From: UBA9337 sp036584565
GTDB taxonomy: Bacteria; Patescibacteriota; Minisyncoccia; Moranbacterales; UBA9337
DNA length: 6,509 nucleotides
Assembly: GCA_036584565.1 (NCBI GenBank)
Contig: JAZHDF010000025.1
Coordinates: 1 to 6,509 of the forward strand
Reading direction: 5' to 3'
In this document: piece by piece, positions 1-5,128 of the stretch
How positions within the stretch are numbered: the stretch's first letter is position 1
How the letters are laid out: every line of letters starts with the position of its first letter
Position numbers and translations under genes: made by a program
The notes under the pieces: generated by a model
The model's input: only the letters and a program-made list of their open reading frames with translations
Database searches by the model: none
Told to the model about the DNA's origin: nothing

Positions 1-916
1 AAATTATTCGACCGGTTTCGTATAGATTATCAATATTGAGAAATTTTTCCACCTTGGAAATTCCTTCTTCGGTCAAATTAACATTCCGTTCTTTCTCATC
101 CGTTTTATAATCCACTTCCGCCTTGAGCCGAGGAACAATTTGCGCAAATTGCTGATAAAGTTTGGTGGATTCAGCGTCCGGAGCGGAAATTATCAAAGGC
201 GTCCGCGCTTCGTCGATTAAAATCGAGTCAACCTCGTCCACGATCGCATAATGCAACTCGCGCTGACTCATCATTTCCAAGCCGGGTGCCATATTGTCGC
301 GCAAATAATCAAATCCGAATTCATTATTGGTTCCATAAGTGATATCGGCATTATAAGCCTCTTTGCGAGTAATATCTTTTAAATTTTCCGCCTCCACACT
401 AACTTCATTGTCGTCGATTTTTCTCGGCTCGTAAAGATAAGAAGCGTTATGCATTATGCAAGCGCTGGAAATTCCCAAGAAATGAAAAATCAAACCCATC
501 CAATTACAATCTCTTTTGGCCAAATAATCGTTAACTGTCACCACATGCACCCCTTTACCCTCCAAAGCGTTGAGATAGATCGGCAAAGTGGAAGTTAAGG
601 TTTTACCCTCGCCGGTCTTCATCTCGGCAATTTTTCCTTGATGCAAAATTATTCCGCCCAACAACTGAACGTCATAATGGCGCTCCCCGGTCATCCGGCG
701 AGAAGCCTCTCGTACCACCGCAAAGGCTTCCGGCAAAAGCCCGTCCAAAGTTTCCCCTTTTTTGAGACGCTCTTTAAATTCGGCGGTTTTACCTTTTAAT
801 TCTTGGTCGGAAAGTTTGGAAATTTTTTCTTCCCATTTGTTTATTTTATCGACAATCGGCTGCAGTTTTTTTATTTCTCTTTCATTGGAGCCGAATATTT
901 TTTTCAAAAATTTCAT
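1..916 (-). CDS. secA: Preprotein translocase ATPase SecA, N-terminal part (gene continues past left edge)
   Basis: SecA is the cytosolic motor that drives unfolded preproteins through SecYEG by ATP hydrolysis. The 305 codons visible cover the N-terminal tail, most of nucleotide-binding domain 1 and the start of the preprotein cross-linking domain. The Walker A motif MKTGEGKT is at residues 99-106, VTVNDYLAKRD at about 126-136, DITYGTNNEFGFDYLRDN at 191-208 and the DEVD Walker B at 227-230, followed by SILIDEARTPLIIS. The frame is open to base 2, so the gene is cut by the window and not broken; full-length SecA is usually 800-950 residues. The start ATG at 916 is supported by AGGG seven bases upstream and by the family-typical opening MKFLKKIFGS. 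About 20 extra residues (roughly 152-180) lie between Walker A and the DITYGTNNE block relative to E. coli SecA. It has its own promoter and is separated from the PIN gene upstream by a terminator. Arginine codons are 12 of 15 CGN. Confidence 0.97.
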   Translation of the reverse strand, partial: MKFLKKIFGSNEREIKKLQPIVDKINKWEEKISKLSDQELKGKTAEFKERLKKGETLDGLLPEAFAVVREASRRMTGERHYDVQLLGGIILHQGKIAEMKTGEGKTLTSTLPIYLNALEGKGVHVVTVNDYLAKRDCNWMGLIFHFLGISSACIMHNASYLYEPRKIDDNEVSVEAENLKDITRKEAYNADITYGTNNEFGFDYLRDNMAPGLEMMSQRELHYAIVDEVDSILIDEARTPLIISAPDAESTKLYQQFAQIVPRLKAEVDYKTDEKERNVNLTEEGISKVEKFLNIDNLYETGRII

Positions 917-965
917 AAATTTTCCCTAGGCTTAAATTATTTTTTAACATTAAAATAAAAACTTT

Positions 966-983
966 TTCCGAATTTATCCGGAA
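966..983 (-). other. Small hairpin in the secA leader
   Basis: On the minus strand TTCCG and CGGAA flank an 8-base loop within the predicted secA leader, close to the inferred transcription start. A 5-bp stem with a loop of this size is weak. Its only support is its position inside a leader. No known riboswitch or secM-like element is recognisable; the rest of 917-1091 is AT-rich and holds only the promoter and the secA ribosome binding site. Confidence 0.25.
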
Positions 984-998
984 TCTTTTAACTATTTA

Positions 999-1027
999 AG
1001 TATATAAAAATAAAGCTCCAAAGTCAA
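999..1027 (-). promoter_or_regulatory. Sigma-70-type promoter for secA
   Basis: On the minus strand TTGACT (1022-1027) and TATACT (999-1004) are separated by exactly 17 bases, giving five of six consensus bases in each hexamer. Transcription would begin near 992, leaving a leader of about 75 bases before the secA ATG at 916. The promoter lies just downstream of the PIN-gene terminator, so secA is probably transcribed independently. An inverted repeat, TTACTT and AAGTAA (1042-1060, 7-base spacer), lies 15 bases upstream of the -35 box and could be a binding site, but it is short and AT-rich. Confidence 0.75.
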
Positions 1028-1091
1028 AGAAAAAGCTTAATTTACTTAATCTTCAAGTAATAATTGCCTGCCCGTTAAAATTTATTGAAAA

Positions 1092-1126
1092 TAAAAAAAG
1101 AATTAACCCCAGCTGGGGTTAATTCT
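1092..1126 (-). terminator. Intrinsic terminator of the PIN-domain gene
   Basis: Bases 1099-1126 form a 28-base perfect palindrome centred on CCCCAGCTGGGG. As RNA this gives about 12 base pairs closed by an AGCU tetraloop. On the minus strand it is followed at once by a run of seven T (1093-1099, the last forming the base of the stem), the layout of a rho-independent terminator. It begins 21 bases after the PIN stop codon. On the plus strand no T run follows the stem, so it is read as one-directional. Confidence 0.9.
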
Positions 1127-1147
1127 ATGAGTCGAATTCATTTTATT

Positions 1148-1717
1148 CTATCTGGCAAATAAGACCGGATGACCATTCTTTTTTCTGGTCATTTGCCCAC
1201 CTCCTTTTTTATTGATAGGGTTCTTACGTCTATTTTGCTTTGTAAAGTTATCCAAGGGTCCCGCATAAATTCCAAATCTATCGGCCCTCCTGATTAATTT
1301 TTTATCTTCGGTCTTTAAAAAAACCTTAACACTGGGATTTTCAGTTTTTATTCGAAAAGCGGAATTTAAAATCCAAAAATCGGAATTTTTTCTACCGTAT
1401 CGAATTAAAAATTGAGGATGAGAATCTTGCTTCTCCCCAATAGACAAAAAGTTTTTTCCTTTGTTGATTTCAATAATTCCACTCGGCTCACCATCAAAAA
1501 AATCCCTTAAACAACCAAGAAAATATTTTGCATTATAACCCCTTCGCGTTCCTCTTTCCTGGGATATTTTTCTCAACTCGTGCATTACTGAAAAAGGGAT
1601 ATGAAAGTGAATCCTGATTGTTTTTTGTTGGCGTTGCAAACATCTCGGATCGTTGATGAGCACATTGGTGTCACAAACAAAGACTCTCCTTGCAGAACCT
1701 ATTCTTTTTTCACTCAT
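1148..1717 (-). CDS. Standalone PIN-domain ribonuclease-like protein (PhoH-type PIN, no ATPase domain)
   Basis: The 189-residue protein begins with a PIN domain closest in style to the N-terminal half of PhoH2/YlaK-type proteins. VFVCDTNVLINDPR is at 12-25, followed by PFSVMHELRKISQERGTRRGYNAK at 41-64 and VFLKTEDKKLIRRADRFGI at 132-150. Four acidic residues that would bind the catalytic metal are present: D16, E47, D113 (in NSDFWIL) and D138. PIN domains are metal-dependent ribonucleases, so RNA cleavage is likely. In PhoH2 the PIN domain is followed by a PhoH ATPase; here the protein ends in a basic, glycine-containing tail (about 160-189), so it is either a genuine standalone form or has lost the ATPase. 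The start ATG at 1717 has an excellent AAGGAGG seven bases upstream. No antitoxin gene is adjacent, so a VapC-like role is less likely. AGA/AGG encode 16 of 21 arginines, unlike the neighbouring genes. Natural target unknown. Confidence 0.82.
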   Translation of the reverse strand: MSEKRIGSARRVFVCDTNVLINDPRCLQRQQKTIRIHFHIPFSVMHELRKISQERGTRRGYNAKYFLGCLRDFFDGEPSGIIEINKGKNFLSIGEKQDSHPQFLIRYGRKNSDFWILNSAFRIKTENPSVKVFLKTEDKKLIRRADRFGIYAGPLDNFTKQNRRKNPINKKGGGQMTRKKNGHPVLFAR

Positions 1718-1784
1718 CTGAAGGCCTCCTTCTTTTGAGATAATTTAAAAAGCCTTTCCTTACGGAAAGACATCCCCATTTCAA
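1710..1784 (-). CDS. Candidate leader peptide(s) upstream of and overlapping the PIN gene
   Basis: Below AGGAGG at 1795-1800 two tiny frames open. One starts at TTG 1784 (10-base spacing) and runs 24 codons to a TGA at 1710-1712, inside the PIN gene. The other starts at ATG 1779 (15-base spacing) and runs 21 codons to a TGA at 1714-1716 that overlaps the PIN ATG as ATGA. Both are rich in Lys/Arg, and neither resembles a known peptide. The second has the classic coupled-overlap arrangement but poor spacing; the first has better spacing but a TTG start. They are mutually exclusive readings of the same RNA, and either would pass ribosomes through the terminator-like hairpin at 1752-1771. Translation is unproven. 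Confidence 0.25.
   Translation of the reverse strand: MKWGCLSVRKGFLNYLKRRRPSDE
1720..1732 (-). promoter_or_regulatory. Ribosome binding site of the PIN gene inside a potential hairpin
   Basis: On the minus strand AAGGAGG (1725-1731) lies seven bases before the PIN ATG and decides this start. The same bases can fold as GAAGG - AGG - CCTTC (1732-1720), which would pair part of the Shine-Dalgarno sequence with the spacer. A three-base loop with a five-pair stem is a modest hairpin, so occlusion may be partial and is inference only. Confidence 0.6.
1747..1771 (-). promoter_or_regulatory. Terminator-like hairpin (possible attenuator) in the PIN-gene leader
   Basis: On the minus strand GTCTTTCC (1771-1764) pairs with GGAAAGGC (1759-1752), one G-U pair included, around a GTAA loop of the stable GNRA class. 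Five T (1751-1747) follow immediately. The stem is 8 bp and only moderately GC-rich, so termination would be partial. Its location between an upstream Shine-Dalgarno sequence and the PIN start, overlapping the candidate leader ORFs, suggests attenuation of the PIN gene. It could also be a weak terminator for the clpB-vanZ operon. Confidence 0.45.
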
Positions 1785-1794
1785 AGTACTGCTT

Positions 1795-1802
1795 CCTCCT
1801 TT
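1795..1802 (-). promoter_or_regulatory. Strong upstream Shine-Dalgarno sequence with no assigned gene
   Basis: AAAGGAGG on the minus strand is an essentially full anti-16S match 78 bases upstream of the PIN start, too far to serve it directly. It points to translation of a short leader ORF, or is a leftover of an older start. The remaining bases up to the vanZ stop (1803-1885) are AT-rich. No convincing -35/-10 pair was found there. Confidence 0.5.
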
Positions 1803-1860
1803 ATTTAAAAACTAGCATATTATTTTGTTTTTGGCAAAATTTTCAGCAATCAGATTCTTG

Positions 1861-1878
1861 AAGTCTCCACAGAAACTT
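1861..1878 (-). other. Hairpin just downstream of vanZ
   Basis: On the minus strand AAGTTTC and GAGACTT can pair over 7 bp (one G-U) around a TGTG loop, starting 7 bases after the vanZ stop codon. No T run follows, so it is not a standard intrinsic terminator. It may stabilise the 3' end of the clpB-vanZ transcript, or be chance. Confidence 0.3.
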
Positions 1879-1885
1879 AATATTA

Positions 1886-2278
1886 TTATTTCCTGGGTTT
1901 TAATAAAAACCAAGCGATCAATCCGGCCAAAAATATCCCGACCAAATCAAAACCTACATCGGAAATCTTTCCTTCCCGACCGGGAACGAACAATTGATGA
2001 AGCTCATCACTAAAAGAATACAACAAAGCTATCGCTCCGGAAAAAAGAATAGTCATTATCCTTGTCCGAAAACTCCGCAAAAAAAGATTGATCAACAATA
2101 TCATCAAAATAAAATACTCCCCCACATGCGCTCCTTTTCGCTCTATATAAAAAGACAAAGGCGGCTCACTCGCGGGTGCCTCTCCTCGCAAAGAAGAAAA
2201 ATAAAAAATCACCCCCATCCAAAAAACAACCGGGATAAAATCGAAACCAGAAAAATTAAAAAGGTTTGTTTTTTTCAT
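1886..2278 (-). CDS. VanZ-like family membrane protein
   Basis: This is a 130-residue polytopic membrane protein of the VanZ-like family (named for VanZ of teicoplanin-resistant enterococci; most members have no known function). Four hydrophobic segments are visible at about 13-28, 52-68, 73-88 and 109-126. The family's conserved polar positions are present: IFYFSS at 24-29, KGAHVGEYF at 48-56, SFSDELHQLFVPGREGKISD at 88-107 and D111 in the last helix. The frame can be extended to a TTG at 2341, adding 21 residues, but ATG 2278 is preferred. It gives the normal family length and overlaps the small ORF's stop as ATGA, and the extension reads as hydrophilic, unrelated sequence. No good Shine-Dalgarno sequence precedes either start, in keeping with translational coupling. 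Last gene of the apparent clpB operon. An antibiotic-resistance role should not be assumed. Confidence 0.88.
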   Translation of the reverse strand: MKKTNLFNFSGFDFIPVVFWMGVIFYFSSLRGEAPASEPPLSFYIERKGAHVGEYFILMILLINLFLRSFRTRIMTILFSGAIALLYSFSDELHQLFVPGREGKISDVGFDLVGIFLAGLIAWFLLKPRK

Positions 2279-2379
2279 TTTCCGGTTTTTGAAATTTCTT
2301 TGGTCAAACGATACAGCGCATAAAAAGGCAACCACAGCCAAAGAGTTTTCTTTAGAAAATTGTCTAGAAATGAATTCAT
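2275..2379 (-). CDS. Small 34-residue ORF between clpB and vanZ, possible membrane-associated peptide
   Basis: An ATG four bases after the clpB stop opens a 34-codon frame ending in a TGA that overlaps the vanZ ATG (ATGA). The peptide starts MNSFLDNFLKK, has an aromatic, hydrophobic core TLWLWLPFYALYRL at 12-25 and ends in a charged tail. The core is rather short for a spanning helix but suits an interfacial or marginal membrane helix. Tight packing on both sides is what a real, coupled gene would show, and it supplies ribosomes to vanZ, which lacks its own ribosome binding site. No clear Shine-Dalgarno sequence precedes it, so it would depend on reinitiation after clpB. I do not recognise a family. 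The alternative is that these bases are only spacer, or that vanZ starts at TTG 2341. Confidence 0.55.
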   Translation of the reverse strand: MNSFLDNFLKKTLWLWLPFYALYRLTKEISKTGK

Positions 2380-2383
2380 AATT

Positions 2384-4996
2384 TTAGTTTATCACAATTT
2401 TCTTATTTTTGAAATCAATCTCGACAACTTGATCTTTTTTGATTTTATCCTCGATTATTCGCAAAGCCAACTCGTCCAAAATTTCATTTTGAATCACTCG
2501 CTTAAGCGGTCGAGCCCCGTAGGCCGGATCAAAGCCTTTCTCGGTCAGATATTTCTTGGTTCCGGCGGAAAATTGAACCTCGATATCTTTTTTGAGCAAG
2601 CGCTCTTTGACAATCGCCAATTGCAAATCGACAATTTTTTCCAACATTTTCTTGTTAAGCGGGTGAAAAATTATTATCTCATCCAAACGATTGAGAAATT
2701 CCGGTTTAAAATTTAGACGCAATTCGCTTAAAACTTGCTCGCGCATCTCGGATTCTTGCAACTTTTGTTTTTTATCCTTGTTCTCTTTGAAACCAAGAGT
2801 ATCATTTTTATAAATAATATCCGACCCGACATTGGAAGTCATAATAATAACCGTATTTTTGAAGCTGACCGTCCGGCCTTTGGCATCCGTCAAGCGACCG
2901 TCGTCCAAAATTTGCAAAAGGATATTGAAAACTTGGGGGTGAGCTTTCTCGATCTCATCCAAAAGGATTACGCTATAAGGTTTGCGTCGAATAATTTCCG
3001 TTAATTGCCCACCCTCGTCATAACCGACATAACCCGGAGGAGAACCAATCAGTTTGGCGGTGGAATGAGCTTCCATAAATTCGCTCATATCAAGTCTGAC
3101 CATCGATTTTTCATCGTCAAAAAGCGCCATAGTCAAAGCTTTGGCTAATTCGGTTTTACCCACTCCGGTCGGACCGAGAAAAATAAAAGATCCGATCGGC
3201 TTACCCTCTTCGGCAATCCCCGCCCGAGAACGCCGCACCGCATTGGCCACCGCTGTTATCGCCTCTTCTTGACCGATCACTCTTTCAGCTAGAAATTCTT
3301 CCAATTTGGCCAATTTTTTGATCTCGCTTTGCAACATCTTGGAAACGGGAATCCCCGTCCAACGCGCCACTACTTGAGCGATATCTTCTTCGGTAATCTC
3401 TTCTTTCAAAATAGCCCCCTTGGCTTGCAGTTTATTCAGTTTTTCTCCTTCTTCTTTAATTTTCTTTTCCAATTCGGGAATCTTTCCATAGCGAATTTCC
3501 GCCACTTTGTCCAGCTCGCCGTTTCGCTCCAAAATTTCCGATTCCGATCTGAGCTTGTCTATTTCTTCTTTGTGCTTGCGCATAGCGCTGATCAAATCTT
3601 TTTCCGACTGCCATTGCAAGGTAAGCTTTTTGGATTTTTCTTTGAGATCGGAGAGCTCTTTGGTTATTTGAGTAACTTTTTCCCGAGCTTTGCCGTTTTT
3701 TTCTTTTTTGAGCGCTTTCTTTTCTATTTCCAAACGACGGATTTTTCTTTCCAACTTATCCACCTCGGTCGGGCGAGAATCGATTTCAATTCGCAAAGAA
3801 GAAGCCGCTTCATCGATCAAATCAACCGCCTTATCCGGCAAAAACCTGTCCGCAATATAACGCTTGGATAATTTTACCGCCGAGACAATCGCTCCGTCAG
3901 TAATTTTTATCCCGTGATGCAACTCGTACTTCTCCTTGATTCCGCGCAAAATAGCAATCGCGTCCTCCTCGGACGGCTCATTGACCAAAACCGGTTGAAA
4001 ACGCCTCTCAAGGGCGGCGTCCTTTTCAATATATTTTTGATATTCTTTGAGAGTGGTTGCTCCGATTGTCCGCATCTTGCCTCGGGCCAGCATCGGTTTG
4101 AGCATATTGGAAGCGTCCAACGCCCCCTCGGTGGCCCCGGCTCCCACCAAAGTATGCAACTCGTCGATAAAGACAATATATTTACCGGCGGAGCTTTCAA
4201 TTTCTTTCAAGATAGCCTTGAGCCTCTCTTCAAAAGAACCGCGAAATTTGGCTCCGGCTAAAAGCGCCCCTAAATCCAAACTGACAATTTCTTTATCTTT
4301 TAAATTTTCGGAAATATCTCCGGCCACAATTCTCTGCGCCAAACCTTCCACAATCGCAGTCTTACCGGTCCCCGCCTCTCCGATCAAAACCGGATTATTT
4401 TTGGTTCGACGGCTCAAAACTTGGATTACTCGACGGATCTCTTCGTCTCGACCAATAACCGGATCAAGTTTTTCTTCGCGCGCCAATTTGGTGAGATTAA
4501 TGGTGTATTTTTCCAAGGACTGAAATTTTTCCTCCGGGGTGACACTGTCCACTCTTTGATGCCCCCTGGTCTGCGATAAAATTACCAAAACCTTGTCATA
4601 ATCAACTCCGAAATTATTCATTAATTTATCCAAGGGCGGATTGGCCAAGATCGCCAAAAAAATATGTTCGGTAGAGACAAATTCATCTCCCATTTTTTGC
4701 ATCTCTTTTTCGGCCTGATCGAGAATTCTCCCCGCCAATTGAGTGATATAAATCTGACCGGGAGAGGGATTTTTGATTTTAGGCAAGGTGTCGATTTCTT
4801 TTTCTAAAGCAATTTTTAATTTCTCATTGTCCACCTCCAATTTTCCCAAAACCGTAAAAACAATCGAATCGGTTTGGGTTACCAAAGACAAGAGTAGATG
4901 TACTCCGTCTATTTGAGTCTGATTTTTTCCCAAAGCGATTTCCTGCGCACCTCGAATCGCTTCTTGACTTTTTTGAGTAAATTTATTGATGTCCAT
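2384..4996 (-). CDS. clpB: ATP-dependent protein disaggregase ClpB
   Basis: ClpB is a cytosolic hexameric AAA+ machine that pulls polypeptides out of aggregates together with DnaK/DnaJ/GrpE. At 870 residues it is full length. The N-terminal Clp repeat domain spans about 1-145. AAA-1 carries Walker A GEAGTGKT at 206-213, Walker B with D278/E279 and arginine fingers R331/R332. A long coiled-coil M domain at about 405-530, including YGKIPELEKK from 503, separates ClpB from the unfoldases ClpA and ClpC. AAA-2 carries Walker A GPTGVGKT at 608-615, Walker B D680/E681, pore loop GYVGYDEGG at 655-663, an arginine-containing NRLDEIIIFHPL at 769-780 and sensor-2 GARPLKR at 827-833. The first pore loop has Phe at 251 where the E. 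coli protein has Tyr; the aromatic character is kept. It follows htrA and heads an operon with the small ORF and vanZ. Start ATG 4996 fits the family N-terminus but lacks a nearby Shine-Dalgarno sequence. No CIRCE heat-shock operator is seen upstream. Confidence 0.98.
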   Translation of the reverse strand: MDINKFTQKSQEAIRGAQEIALGKNQTQIDGVHLLLSLVTQTDSIVFTVLGKLEVDNEKLKIALEKEIDTLPKIKNPSPGQIYITQLAGRILDQAEKEMQKMGDEFVSTEHIFLAILANPPLDKLMNNFGVDYDKVLVILSQTRGHQRVDSVTPEEKFQSLEKYTINLTKLAREEKLDPVIGRDEEIRRVIQVLSRRTKNNPVLIGEAGTGKTAIVEGLAQRIVAGDISENLKDKEIVSLDLGALLAGAKFRGSFEERLKAILKEIESSAGKYIVFIDELHTLVGAGATEGALDASNMLKPMLARGKMRTIGATTLKEYQKYIEKDAALERRFQPVLVNEPSEEDAIAILRGIKEKYELHHGIKITDGAIVSAVKLSKRYIADRFLPDKAVDLIDEAASSLRIEIDSRPTEVDKLERKIRRLEIEKKALKKEKNGKAREKVTQITKELSDLKEKSKKLTLQWQSEKDLISAMRKHKEEIDKLRSESEILERNGELDKVAEIRYGKIPELEKKIKEEGEKLNKLQAKGAILKEEITEEDIAQVVARWTGIPVSKMLQSEIKKLAKLEEFLAERVIGQEEAITAVANAVRRSRAGIAEEGKPIGSFIFLGPTGVGKTELAKALTMALFDDEKSMVRLDMSEFMEAHSTAKLIGSPPGYVGYDEGGQLTEIIRRKPYSVILLDEIEKAHPQVFNILLQILDDGRLTDAKGRTVSFKNTVIIMTSNVGSDIIYKNDTLGFKENKDKKQKLQESEMREQVLSELRLNFKPEFLNRLDEIIIFHPLNKKMLEKIVDLQLAIVKERLLKKDIEVQFSAGTKKYLTEKGFDPAYGARPLKRVIQNEILDELALRIIEDKIKKDQVVEIDFKNKKIVIN

Positions 4997-5005
4997 ATAT
5001 TTATT

Positions 5006-5025
5006 AACTAGCGTTCTAGCTCCTT
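5006..5025 (-). promoter_or_regulatory. Distant Shine-Dalgarno sequence and bridging hairpin in the clpB leader
   Basis: AAGGAG (5025-5020, minus strand) is the only good ribosome binding sequence before clpB but sits 23 bases from the ATG. The bases after AAGG can fold as AGCTAG - AACG - CTAGTT (5021-5006; 6 pairs, one G-U). That would loop out 16 bases and leave 9 between AAGG and the start. The fold would consume the last two bases of AAGGAG. Function is inferred. No convincing promoter was found between the htrA terminator and this element. Confidence 0.4.
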
Positions 5026-5062
5026 GGCTATCGGCTAATTAGAAAATTATTTTTTAGTTTGC

Positions 5063-5094
5063 AAAAGGTCCAGTTCTCTTGCGAGAGCTGGACC
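5063..5094 (-). terminator. Intrinsic terminator downstream of htrA
   Basis: On the minus strand GGTCCAG (5094-5088) pairs with CTGGACC (5073-5067). Inside, after one C/A mismatch, TCTC and GAGA pair around a GCAA (GNRA) loop. Four T (5066-5063) follow, then GC. The stem is strong but the T run is short, so partial read-through into clpB is plausible. It lies 35 bases past the htrA stop. Confidence 0.75.
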
Positions 5095-5128
5095 CCGGCA
5101 AGAATCCTAAATATTTTCTTATCTGATT

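Noticed and set aside
1148..1717. VapBC-type toxin-antitoxin system
   Set aside because: The PIN protein is PhoH-like and larger than typical VapC, and no antitoxin-sized gene with a DNA-binding fold lies next to it; the tiny upstream ORFs (21-24 codons) are too short.
1886..2278. Glycopeptide-resistance gene
   Set aside because: VanZ-like proteins are widespread and mostly unrelated to resistance; no van ligase, dehydrogenase or regulator is present.
2279..2341. N-terminal extension of vanZ to TTG 2341
   Set aside because: The extension is not family-like, lacks a ribosome binding site and would overlap the small ORF; ATG 2278 gives normal family length and a coupled ATGA overlap.
3329..3871. 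180-codon Phe-rich plus-strand ORF
   Set aside because: It is antisense to the Lys/Glu-rich coiled-coil M domain of clpB; TTC/TTT runs on the plus strand are the complement of GAA/AAA codons, so the apparent hydrophobicity is an artefact.
4047..4523. 158-codon plus-strand ORF opposite clpB
   Set aside because: It lies wholly antisense to the conserved AAA-1 domain of clpB and is serine/proline-rich without any domain. Antisense frames opposite Clp ATPases are a known source of spurious annotations.
4997..5062. CIRCE (HrcA) operator upstream of clpB
   Set aside because: TTAGC and GCTAG words occur, but the TTAGCACTC-N9-GAGTGCTAA pattern is absent.
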